This document shows positions 55,404-64,000 of a stretch of DNA of 64,000 nt, piece by piece (within the stretch, counting starts at the first letter, position 1; each line of letters opens with the position of its first letter). The notes below the pieces were generated by a model that saw only the letters and a program-made list of their open reading frames with translations, was not told the origin of the DNA and did not search any database. Origin of the DNA: Vanrija pseudolonga (taxonomy: Eukaryota; Basidiomycota; Tremellomycetes; Trichosporonales; Trichosporonaceae); assembly GCF_020906515.1 (NCBI RefSeq), contig NC_085855.1, positions 744,001-808,000 on the forward strand, read 5' to 3'. Made by a program: the position numbers and the translations under genes.

Positions 55404-58329
55404 TTGGTGTGGCGCGGATCACACAAGCGGGGATTCGACGTGTAGTAGTCACATTCCTCTGCAATGGCGACCGGCACGTTCCTACCAGGCGGCGGCGGCG
55501 GCGCGGAGTCTGGGCACGGCGTTGCCTGTACATCCGTCAGCCGTCCCGGGGGCATGCTGCCCATTACTGGCTAGATCTGTTGCGAGGGGATCTGCATGCG
55601 GTAGTCAAGACGGAATCTTGAGTCTGGAAACTGGGATTCTTATCTGTGTGCTGGGGTTTACAGTTGGGGCTCCTCGACGGGGTGACTATCCTGTGGGTTC
55701 GGACTAGCCTCACCCCGTCGACCCCAGCCAGCCTAGCGACACCCGTCCCGATGCTCCGAACGACACTACACGACAACCCAAGCTTAAGCCCGCGCCGGCC
55801 GCCATGGCGCTGGCACAGGTCGCGGGTTGACGACAGCACCACGTGCGGCCCGACCAGTGTTTCGACGTACGACGACACAGGTGGCGACGTTCAGCGTATG
55901 TAATGCGGTAGGTACCATGGAATGTTTTGTACCACCAGCCATATGATGTGAGCGACTGTCCATTCGTCAGAAGTGTGCCTCGGCACTGCGCACACAAGAG
56001 GCCCCGCTGCACATGTACACGGCTGCCCGGGGGTGCTTGGAGACGGATGTGGGTGTGTGAGATTGTTGTGGGGTGTTGTCAACAGCCGGGCGCGCCGAGG
56101 CATGCATCGTCGCTACGGCTACCCACCCCCCAACGCTCGCTCGCTCCCTCGCTCGCCGCGACCTCGGAGTTAATATCACAACCCGCTAGACCAAGCCTTG
56201 CCCCTTTGGTTACAACAGCCGTCGTTGCGACGTAATGCCTTGACGAAACGTTCATTGTCCACCAGGTCCACGTTCCGGGCGTGGAATCTGAATGACTCGG
56301 TGGGCATGACGCGAGAAGCTTGACGAGGAGGGCAATGTACGACGAGCAGCTGATGCAAAGGACGACGGCACACACGGCTGCTGATGCAATAGGCCCAGCC
56401 AGCCGGCCAGCTGATCTCACGAAAGCACTGCCTTCACGGGTCCTACGCGTATGCATTTGTGCTTGCTCGTCTGAGCAGCGCGCAGCGACTTTGGGCCATC
56501 CAATCCGATCCGGGACGGGCTGCCAAGGAATCACAGGAGCAAGGGGGTGTGGGCGGTGGGCAGTGCAGTGCAGTTAGGCTGTTGCTGCGTGTGCTGGCGT
56601 GCGCATACAGGAGCGGCCCCACCCACCCACCCATACACCCACGCACGCGAGCCCGCGAGCCTGCAGCTTGCAGCCCGCGAGAGCCCGTCGTTTCGTCTGC
56701 GTGTTTGAGGTTGAGAGCGCTGCTCCCGACATTACGGCGATCCTGAATTCTGAAATCATGCCAGTGCAAGACGAGCCTGGTTTGTTTGCACGGGCGCACT
56801 GGCGTGCTTGCTTGCTTTGGCTCTGCTCTGCTCTGCGCTGGTCACTCGCTCGCTCGCTCTCTCGGAGGTTTCGGTCGATCGCAGGACGCACGGAGCGAGC
56901 GAACTCACGAACGAACGAGCCAGCATGCAGCTAGCTCGCGGAGAAGGTACAAGCCGCATGCCGGTGCGCGGCATGGAGGAGCACAAGGTGCATTTGCTTT
57001 GTGTTGGCACTAGCTTATGGAGCTGCTGAAATGACGACTCCAGAGGAACGGCTTGTGTTGCTGGGTTGCAGCAGGTCGGTCGCAGCAGTGGGTGGGTGAG
57101 CAGAGAGAAACAAGCCCTCAGGGCAGACGTTGCGACATGACAGCATCGTCATGAGCCCCTACCTACTGCTTGGTGGGGTTGTCTCGGTCGTCGTCGAGGT
57201 GGGCATCGGATTACTGATGCTGCGGTATGATGTAGCCACTGGAGCGAGCGAGCACCACCACCACGACGGCTACCAGCACGATGCATGGGTTCCAGTAGGC
57301 CCACTCCCACTCCCATGGGCTACACCACCACCACCACGACCTTGCATCTACACTCTCATCTGCTCGCAAGCACATCCAACCCTCATCTCGCCATCAAGGT
57401 CCGCCTTTGAACCTGTCACATACCCGCCGGGTGATCTTTTCGGTTGCCCATCTGCGACGTTCCTGATACTCTCGCTGGCTGTCGTTCCAAAATCTCTTGG
57501 GCCCAAGCCGATCGCAAGAGAGCAGGCAGTGTACGCACACGCACGGCACACCCCCTTGCCGTTCCCCTAGCCACACACACCAGGTTAATCACCGCACTTG
57601 CTGGTTGCCACCTAAGCGATCCATTCCCGCAAGCAAAGGCCAACTCCCGCAGCATCCCATTCACACCTGCATTGCATTCTTGCATCGTCTCTTCGCCCTA
57701 ACGCCAAGGCAAGCAGCGTTGTCTGGGCAGCCCGCTCGCTCGCTCTCTCGCCTTTAAGGTGGAGCAAAGGTAAACATTGATCCTGACGACACTCGGGGTC
57801 CAAGTTTCCGAAACGGGTACCCTTTCATTGTCGCAGCCATCTCTGGCAAGCAGGCAGCCTCTGACGTGTGAGTAGCCACCATCCTGGCGCAAAAGACACA
57901 CGCACACACACTCTCAGGCCCGGCTGGGTTGGTGCAAACAGAGTGCTGTGTGCGTGTGCACAACCCACATTTACATGCTTATCACGACGACCTCAGCATC
58001 TCATCAACACAGGGTGGTGGCAGCAATAGCTCGTGCAGCAGGAGCATCACCAGCGAGCACGTTTGTGTCACACCTCGCCGCCGCTGCCTAGGGCTGCGTC
58101 TCAGGTCCGCCACCATTATTGCGCCTTGCCATTCCATTCCCTGTAAGCTTTCACGCCGCTTGCCCTCCTCGCCTCGCTCCCTCCCCTCCCCTTGTGGCCT
58201 CCTGTCGCTGATACTCAACCCCCAAGATACTCCTTTCCCGTCTGTTTCCAAGCTTGCGTCGGTCAGTCTTTTCTGGTACCCACCTACCCAACTCTTTGGC
58301 TCGGCCTGTAACGGTGGCTGCGGGCAGCA
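55404..58329. other. 2.9-kb region without a recognised gene
   Basis: This is the longest gene-free stretch. It carries many CGCTCGCT/GCAAGCAA simple runs, CACCACCAC-type repeats and long alternating-strand short frames, but none with a family signature or good splice pattern. Because it lies directly upstream of the RhoGEF gene, it may be a long regulated promoter with a 5' leader. Confidence 0.5.
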
Positions 58330-61300
58330 ATGGCAACCGCTGCCGCGACCGACCCTCATCTCGACCCCGGCGAACCCGGGCGGCGGCACCAGGGCTCTAC
58401 CCAGTCTCTTGGGCCCCCAATAGAGCTCTCAACTACTTGTCCATCTCTCTCTAGCCCATCAGACGACGCGAGGCAAAAGCCCACGCCTCTCAGTATCCCC
58501 CAGCACACCGCCGACCGCCCACTCTTCTCTGCCTATCCTATTCAGCACGAGTCCACCGCCGCCTCCGCCGCTCCAGCCACCGCCGCCACCGCGCTTCCCC
58601 CCGCCCCAGCGGCGACGACAGCTTCTCCCGACTCGTACGCGTTCTCGACATGGCCAAGACGCCGGCCAGACAAGAACGGCAGTAAGACCGCCATGAAGCG
58701 CCGCTCGCGGTCTCCGCCGCCGCCCCTCCCCGACACCACCGCGACGTGGACGATGAACGTCGCCCGCCGGCACTCTATCGCTACGCCCTCGCCAACAAAG
58801 CAGTCGCGCTCGTCGGCAGCCGCGCACTCGCCCTCGCGAGGTCGCACTCACCACCACCACCACCAGCGCAGGGCGTCGCTCTCCTCTGGCGAGTTTGATG
58901 TGACGCGATGGCGGGCACAGGGCGACTCTGCCCACAACCTTTACACCGCGCCCTACCCAGAACAACACCACACTCCCGAGTCTGACACAGACTGCGTTCC
59001 CGTTCCGCCGCGGAGGTCAAGCTTGGCCCACCACGAGTCCGTCATCCTCGGCCTGTCGTCATTGTCCTTGTCGACAAGCAAGGACGCAACGACGGATGGT
59101 CTGACAAAGACCATCATCTACGAGAGCGATCACCACCTTCCTCCCGACACTGACCACCACCCCCACCACCCCCACCACCCTCACCACCTGCCGCCCGCAG
59201 ACAGCATGCTGCTCATGACGGCGGGCGACGCCGCATCCTTCATCTCGGACCCGTCCCAGTTCTCTCCCTCGGCCACGTCCAAATCGCTCCCATCGACAAA
59301 GACGTCACTGTCCCGCAGCGCACGGAGCGGCAGGGAAGGGTCTGGTGACATTGACGTTGACCTCGCCTCAGGGCAGCAGTCAAAGGTTCAGCTCGACAAG
59401 CGCCGCATGATCCTTCTGGAAATCGTCGAAACAGAAGTCACCTATGTTCGGGACCTCCGTGCACTTGTGCACATCTATCTGCCCCAGCTCGCGGCCCTCC
59501 CGCACGTCTCTGAACGCATCCACCAGCTCATTGTTCGCAATACGGCCGAGCTTCTCGACTTCCACATTGGCCTCGTCGGCCACATGGTTGACATTCTCAA
59601 GTTCTCGGGCTTGAGCTACGAATCGTCGGATGCACACACGATCGACACGGTGACCAAAGGACTGGCGGATCTATTTGTTTCCGAAGGGACCAGCTTTGCG
59701 CTCTACAACGACTATTGCGCGGGATCGACGGCAGCCGCGGCTTTGGTACGCACCATTGCCCACAGAAGCGACTACGAGGCCTTCGAGAAACGATGCCAGA
59801 TCATCTCGTCGTCGGCCCCACACGCAACCCTCCTCGACATCCTCACCAACCAGCAGTCGACCCCACTCGGCTCGCGCCTGCGCTTCAGAGACATCCTCAT
59901 CACTCCAGTCCAGCGAGTGTGTCGATACCCTCTGTTGCTCGCATCGTTGCTCGCCGATGTGAATCGGGATCAACCGATGAGCGACGTGGTCGCAGCAGTG
60001 GAGGCCGCACAGGTTTCAATGCGAGCAGTCGCCGAGAATGCTGATGATGCTCGCCGACGGAAGGAGGCAGAGCTCAAGACGGCAACAGTGGCGGAGCGAA
60101 TTGAAACACACCCAGTTCTCACGCGCAATTTCCTGGGTCGCCTGGGAACCTGTCGTCTAATTGGCGCACTCGACGTTCTCTACCACCACAGCGCCGACTC
60201 CAAGGTGCGCTATCTCGCCGCATTCCTGTACCGTGGGTACATTATTCTGGCAAAGGTCCAAAAGGCCAGGGGCACCTTTGAGCCAAAGCATTATCTCCCA
60301 CTCGAAGTTTTCGAGTTGGCCGATATCAAGAAGGGTGAGAATATTCCCAGGGCTTCGGCGCTGACGTCAGGCATTCTCCCGCACACTATTCGCATGTCCG
60401 CCCGCGACCATCACTTTGATCTGGCCGCGTCTTGTGAAACCGAAAAGGACGTGTGGATGGCCGAGATGACGGCGGCTAGGAACGAGAGCACAGTGCCACC
60501 ATTCGAGCTTCCATCGAGTGTGGCGCTTTACAGCGTCCGGTCCCGTCACTCGTCAACAGTCATTGCCGAGCGCCCACCACAGCTCCCGCCCGTTATTAAG
60601 CGGCATACAGTGTTTGGCTTGGAGGAGCTGTCGATTGTGGAGCCGGCGACGCCAGAGGATTCGTGCTTTGCCAGCCCCGAGGCTATCGAGCCAGAGCGAC
60701 CACAGACACCCCCCGGATACCACCGCTTACAGAGTGGCCAGGTCCTCCTACGCCGCACCTCCATGTCTCAGCGCCTTCTCATCGACCGCGCGCTCATCGA
60801 CGTCATGTCCGAGACGCTCTCAACGACCCGCAGCAGGGTTATGGCACAGTCCATCCCGGACGCTCCCCCACTCCGCCGCCAACGCAGCATTGCGTCACTG
60901 GCCGACCTCGTCTCTTCGCCTGAACTCAGAAGCGTGTTGCTGCCCAACAGGACACGGTCACGCTCAGCTGTGCGTGCCAGCCGCCTCATCGTTGGCGACG
61001 GTGGCATCGCCGTACATGTCGACGGTGAAGCAGACCTCTCCCGCAACAACTCGTTCGCCTCCCTCACCGATGCCCCGCCCAAGCGCCACTCATCCGTGTC
61101 CCTCCGCCGTGGGGTCGAGGCCATGACGCCGAGCCGCGTGGTGCTCCACCGCAAGAGCACCTCGCTGTCGTCGGGCCGCCCAGTGTTCACCCTCAACCGC
61201 GCGTCGTCGCTCCCATCGTCTCCCGCCGTCGAAGCCAAGGTGATTCGAGACGACGGCTCTGACCGCGCGCCAGCCGACGCCGAGCGAACCGAGACGCTCG

Positions 61301-61635
61301 AGACGCTCGACGACGACGACAAGACCGACGCCAAGAGCGACGGCGACTTTGTAATTGTTCCAGATAACCTACCTGAACCCGCACCACAACACACGCCAAA
61401 GCGGGCTAGCACTCTCAAGAGATCCCTATCATTCTTTGCTCGCAAGGGGCTCACGCCGCTCGACACGGTCGAGCTGCCACAAGACTTTGGTCCTCGTTCG
61501 GCCGGGTCCAGCGGTGGCAGCCCGCACCTCACGGTGGCGAGCGCGCCCTCTACGCCTTTCGGCTCGCCTCAACCTCTCAAGCGCCGCCGCAGTGTGCGCC
61601 TTTTTGGTCAACTTCGGGGCTTCACTCCAATCTAG
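58330..61635 (+). CDS. RhoGEF (DH-PH) protein
   Basis: A single-exon gene of 1,101 residues. Residues 1 to about 350 are disordered with Pro/Ser/Thr and His runs. The DH domain (about 355-590) begins 'KRRMILLEIVETEVTYVRDL' and contains 'SRLRFRDILITPVQRVCRYP', the classic CR3 region. A PH domain follows ('FLYRGYIILAKVQKARGTFE', about 620-720, ending 'TEKDVWMAEMTAARNE'). The tail is Ser/Thr/Arg-rich, with several basic 'RRxS' sites for kinases, and ends in 'RRRSVRLFGQLRGFTPI'. DH-PH proteins activate Rho/Rac/Cdc42 GTPases and so steer actin, polarity and wall synthesis. Which GTPase is targeted cannot be said. The start at 58330 was chosen as the first plausible Met. Confidence 0.88.
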   Translation: MATAAATDPHLDPGEPGRRHQGSTQSLGPPIELSTTCPSLSSPSDDARQKPTPLSIPQHTADRPLFSAYPIQHESTAASAAPATAATALPPAPAATTASPDSYAFSTWPRRRPDKNGSKTAMKRRSRSPPPPLPDTTATWTMNVARRHSIATPSPTKQSRSSAAAHSPSRGRTHHHHHQRRASLSSGEFDVTRWRAQGDSAHNLYTAPYPEQHHTPESDTDCVPVPPRRSSLAHHESVILGLSSLSLSTSKDATTDGLTKTIIYESDHHLPPDTDHHPHHPHHPHHLPPADSMLLMTAGDAASFISDPSQFSPSATSKSLPSTKTSLSRSARSGREGSGDIDVDLASGQQSKVQLDKRRMILLEIVETEVTYVRDLRALVHIYLPQLAALPHVSERIHQLIVRNTAELLDFHIGLVGHMVDILKFSGLSYESSDAHTIDTVTKGLADLFVSEGTSFALYNDYCAGSTAAAALVRTIAHRSDYEAFEKRCQIISSSAPHATLLDILTNQQSTPLGSRLRFRDILITPVQRVCRYPLLLASLLADVNRDQPMSDVVAAVEAAQVSMRAVAENADDARRRKEAELKTATVAERIETHPVLTRNFLGRLGTCRLIGALDVLYHHSADSKVRYLAAFLYRGYIILAKVQKARGTFEPKHYLPLEVFELADIKKGENIPRASALTSGILPHTIRMSARDHHFDLAASCETEKDVWMAEMTAARNESTVPPFELPSSVALYSVRSRHSSTVIAERPPQLPPVIKRHTVFGLEELSIVEPATPEDSCFASPEAIEPERPQTPPGYHRLQSGQVLLRRTSMSQRLLIDRALIDVMSETLSTTRSRVMAQSIPDAPPLRRQRSIASLADLVSSPELRSVLLPNRTRSRSAVRASRLIVGDGGIAVHVDGEADLSRNNSFASLTDAPPKRHSSVSLRRGVEAMTPSRVVLHRKSTSLSSGRPVFTLNRASSLPSSPAVEAKVIRDDGSDRAPADAERTETLETLDDDDKTDAKSDGDFVIVPDNLPEPAPQHTPKRASTLKRSLSFFARKGLTPLDTVELPQDFGPRSAGSSGGSPHLTVASAPSTPFGSPQPLKRRRSVRLFGQLRGFTPI

Positions 61636-61890
61636 TAATGATCACACACCGATTCCTGTACCCATTGCCACCTCTAGTCAACACATCAAGCGCTTAATTT
61701 GTTAGTATCATCATGTGCCAGTAGGGTACCTCATTGCATGTGCATTGTTCGTCTGCGAGAGGAGCCCGGGGAGCGCGGGGGTAGAGAGCGGTCCGGTCGG
61801 GCAGTACTTGATCAATCACGGGTACCTGGGAGCCCTCGTACACTACTCATACCGACGCGACGACATTCCGCCTCTTGGCCCGGCACATTC

Positions 61891-62877
61891 CTACTTGAAG
61901 GTCTTACCGAGCCATGCGACGACCGCCGCGGCGAGGTCGATCTGGTGGGCCGGGTCCTCAACGGCATGGTTTGCGCCCTTGACGACGTGCGTGTCGAGCT
62001 TGCCGTGCGACGCCTTGACCCAGCGGGCGATGTGGGCGTCGATGTCGGGGACGTGCGAGTACTCGTCCTTCTCGGAATACAGCGCGAGGGCCGGCGCGCT
62101 GAGCTTGCCAAAGCTCTGGTCGAGGGGGTGGACGTGGATTCCGTCCGCCGTGTCGGGAATGTCGGAGGAGAAGTAGTCGTCGTCGCCTCGCGGGGACAGC
62201 AAGCTGACGGCACGGTACGCCGTCAGCCGCAGCCCGTGGGCGTCAAACGCATAGTCGAGCACCGTGTCACCCTTGCCCTCGGCGAGCAGCTTCTCGGCGA
62301 GCGGCAGCTGGTCGAACCACGGCTTGGTGTCGTCCTGCAGGATGAAGTGCTCCCGGTCCGATACGGGCGCCTGCATGATGCCCCCGTCGGCGTCGGCGCG
62401 CCGCGTGAGGTAGTGCAGCACGTCCTGGCTGCCGGTGCTGTGGCCCATCACCACCACGGTCTTCGCGCCCTGCTTGCGCAGGTGGGTCACGAGCGCGCCG
62501 AGCTCCGCGACGTCGACGTCGAGCGAGGAGCGGCCAAAGTTTTCGTACGCCGACGACCAGTGGGTCTGGACGCTGAGCACGAGCGAGCGTCAGCGAGCGA
62601 GCGCGAGGGAGGGTTAACAGGGGCACAGGTGACAGCCCCAGCCGCCCACACAGACTCACAGCTTCCACCCAATCTTCTCGAGCTCAGCGCTAAGCTTGGG
62701 CGTGTACGGCACCCCGCCAAGCCCGTTCGACAGCCCGCCGATAAACACGACCGCCTTGGGCGAGTCGAGCGCGCCGGAGACAAAGTACGGGTAGGTGCGG
62801 TACGGCGAGTCCTGGGCGGCGTAGAAGCCCAGCTGGCCCGCGAGGAGGGTGTTGGTCGGCGGCGCGGGGGTTGCCAT
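61891..62877 (-). CDS. DUF1749 alpha/beta hydrolase (SidJ-related)
   Basis: Two exons (first from 62877, intron near 62573-62658) give about 300 residues. It starts 'MATPAPPTNTLLAGQLGFYA', with 'VVFIGGLSNGLGGVPYTPKL' as oxyanion-hole region, 'KTVVVMGHSTGSQDVLHYLT' with the GHSTG elbow, and 'HPLDQSFGKLSAPALALYSE' then 'HVVKGANHAVEDPAHQI' supplying Asp/His. This is the DUF1749 family, which includes the Aspergillus siderophore-ester hydrolase SidJ as one studied member. Substrate here is unknown. The catalytic triad looks complete. Confidence 0.85.
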
Positions 62878-63328
62878 GGTCGTCGTGTCGTGGGTTGCGG
62901 AATGGGGTGTCGAGACGTACAATACGTCGAGAGGTGAGTGAGTGAGTGGGTGACTCGAGTTGGGCGCCGTTCGTGGTGGACGGAGCGGCGACTGATGTCG
63001 TGAGGAGGTGTGACGCCATCGAGCGGATACCGGGCCGACATCACGTGCGCGTGGACGGAGTCGTGAGACTACATGCAGACCATGATACTGCAACGACTGC
63101 CCGCCTCACACGTATGCATTGCTCTGTGAGGTCTGTGTATAGCTGATCGTGCCGAGGCCGCCGCGGCGTGTGTCCCTCCGCAGCTCCGTCGCCGCCGCCC
63201 GACCCAGCCACAGTGGCACCGACACCCTCGCGCATCTCGCCAGGCGTGTCGCCATCGATCGACCGGCGTCTTCACCTCCTCCTCACCTGTACCCCCCTCC
63301 TCGTCTGTCCTCCTCCCACTCCACTACA
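62878..63328. promoter_or_regulatory. divergent promoter between two hydrolase genes
   Basis: This 451-bp region separates the start codons of two divergent hydrolase genes. No core element was recognised. Confidence 0.4.
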
Positions 63329-64000
63329 ATGGCGACCTCCGACCTCCTCCTCTGGCCGTCAGACACAGAAGCAAGAGTCCACGTCCACCACCCTGTCTCC
63401 GCGCCACGGGCAGCGCTCGTCATCTTCCGCGGGGGAGGGTACGCGACCGCGCGCGGGTCGGGCGGGGACGCCGTGCCGTGGGCGACGGGCGCCGGCTTCG
63501 TCGCGGTACAGGTCGACTATGGCGCCGTCGAGCGCGGCACCCACTTCCCGCGTAACGTGCAGGACGGCGCGCGTGCCGTGCGGCTGGCGCGCTCGCTCGC
63601 CCCCTCGTGGGGCGTAGACAAAGTCTACGTCCTTGGCTTTTCGGCCGGCGCGCACCTCGCCTCGCTGCTCGCTACGGGCGCCAACTTCCCCGCTGCGGTC
63701 GACGACGACCTCGCACACCTCGCTTCGCGGCCCGACGCCGTCACGCTGTCGTACGGCGTGCTCTCCTTCGTGGACGGGTACAGCGCCGGCAGCTACGCCG
63801 GATCAGTGGACAACTTCTTCGGCAGGGCGGTGTCCGAGGCCGAGCGGCGCGAGTACTCCCCCGAGCTGCTGGTCACGGCCGCCACCCCGCCAGTCTGGGT
63901 GCGAACGGCGTGTAGGACCAGCAGTTGGCGATCTTGTGCTCGACGCAGCCCTCACAACGGAGACCGTGTACGATAACGTTCGCCGGGTCGAGGTCGCGTG
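63329..64000 (+). CDS. alpha/beta hydrolase, C-terminal part missing or beyond window
   Basis: The start 'MATSDLLLWPSDTEARVHVH' leads into 'ALVIFRGGGYATARGSGGDA' (oxyanion motif with RGGGY), then 'GFVAVQVDYGAVERGTHFP' and the nucleophile elbow 'VYVLGFSAGAHLASLLATG' (GFSAG). After 'ELLVTAATPPVW' near 63899 the family pattern stops: the strand that should carry the catalytic Asp and the His do not follow. The frame continues to a stop at 63974-63976 with unfamiliar sequence, or an intron opens at the GTGCGA just after 63899 and runs out of the window. About 190 residues are convincing. Confident as a hydrolase, uncertain in extent. Confidence 0.7.
63873..64000 (-). CDS. possible C-terminal exon of a minus-strand gene with Cys motif
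   Basis: Read on the minus strand from the window edge there is an open 41-residue stretch with a stop at 63873-63875. It includes 'VHGLRCEGCVEHKIANC' (CxxC then a Cys eight residues on) and looks folded rather than random. It overlaps the end of the plus-strand hydrolase tail-to-tail. I do not recognise a family, and no start is available because the gene would extend past the window. Confidence 0.3.
   Translation of the reverse strand, partial: RDLDPANVIVHGLRCEGCVEHKIANCWSYTPFAPRLAGWRP

Overview
The window is nuclear DNA from a GC-rich basidiomycete yeast, most likely Tremellomycetes and probably the Trichosporonales (Trichosporon, Cutaneotrichosporon, Vanrija relatives). The evidence is dense genes on both strands, many introns of about 35-60 nt with GTGAGT-type donors and a CTGAC branch point just upstream of the acceptor, strong G/C bias at third codon positions, and protein families typical of fungi (DASH complex, Shr3, Crh, GPI wall proteins). 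I see no tRNA, rRNA, CRISPR array, transposon or virus-like element. The order assignment is an inference from splice style and protein content.

Layout. 0-9 kb: the end of a Caj1/Djp1-type J-protein, DASH subunit Dad2, a DUF676-type lipase-like protein, an AhpC/TSA-like protein with a long disordered N-terminus, and a small secreted protein. 10-17.6 kb: a block of six secreted, probably GPI-anchored surface proteins. Four are small beta-domain proteins of Kre9/Knh1 type that share an intron splitting the same Trp codon; two are low-complexity wall proteins. 19-27.3 kb: an MFS anion:cation symporter-type transporter, a DUF1275 membrane protein, a GPI-anchored phosphoesterase-family acid phosphatase and, divergent from it, a membrane-anchored multicopper oxidase. 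27.3-48.8 kb: housekeeping genes, namely cohesin loader Scc2, eIF2B-epsilon, complex I subunit NDUFA1, an Ams2/Spt21-like GATA factor, PEX7, Shr3, Cdc14, a DCAF4-like WD40 protein and the Rab accessory factor Dss4/Mss4. 49-64 kb: a membrane-anchored alpha/beta hydrolase that lacks the catalytic serine, a CBM18-GH16 Crh-type wall transglycosylase, a multipass membrane protein, a 2.9 kb stretch without a gene, a RhoGEF, a DUF1749 hydrolase, and a cut-off hydrolase at the window edge.

How the genes fit together. Two themes recur. One is the cell surface: the GPI block, Crh, acid phosphatase, multicopper oxidase, and Shr3 for permease export. The other is mitosis and chromosomes: Dad2, Scc2, Ams2/Spt21-like and Cdc14. 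Several housekeeping pairs are head-to-head with only about 290-320 bp between start codons (eIF2B-epsilon/NDUFA1, Ams2/PEX7, DCAF4/Dss4), which suggests shared promoters. The most unusual material is the KNH-like GPI array, the serine-less hydrolase, the AhpC-like protein with an SxxC active site, and the GATA factor with an unusually long zinc-finger loop. Exon boundaries were read by eye, so most gene models may be off at one or two small exons.
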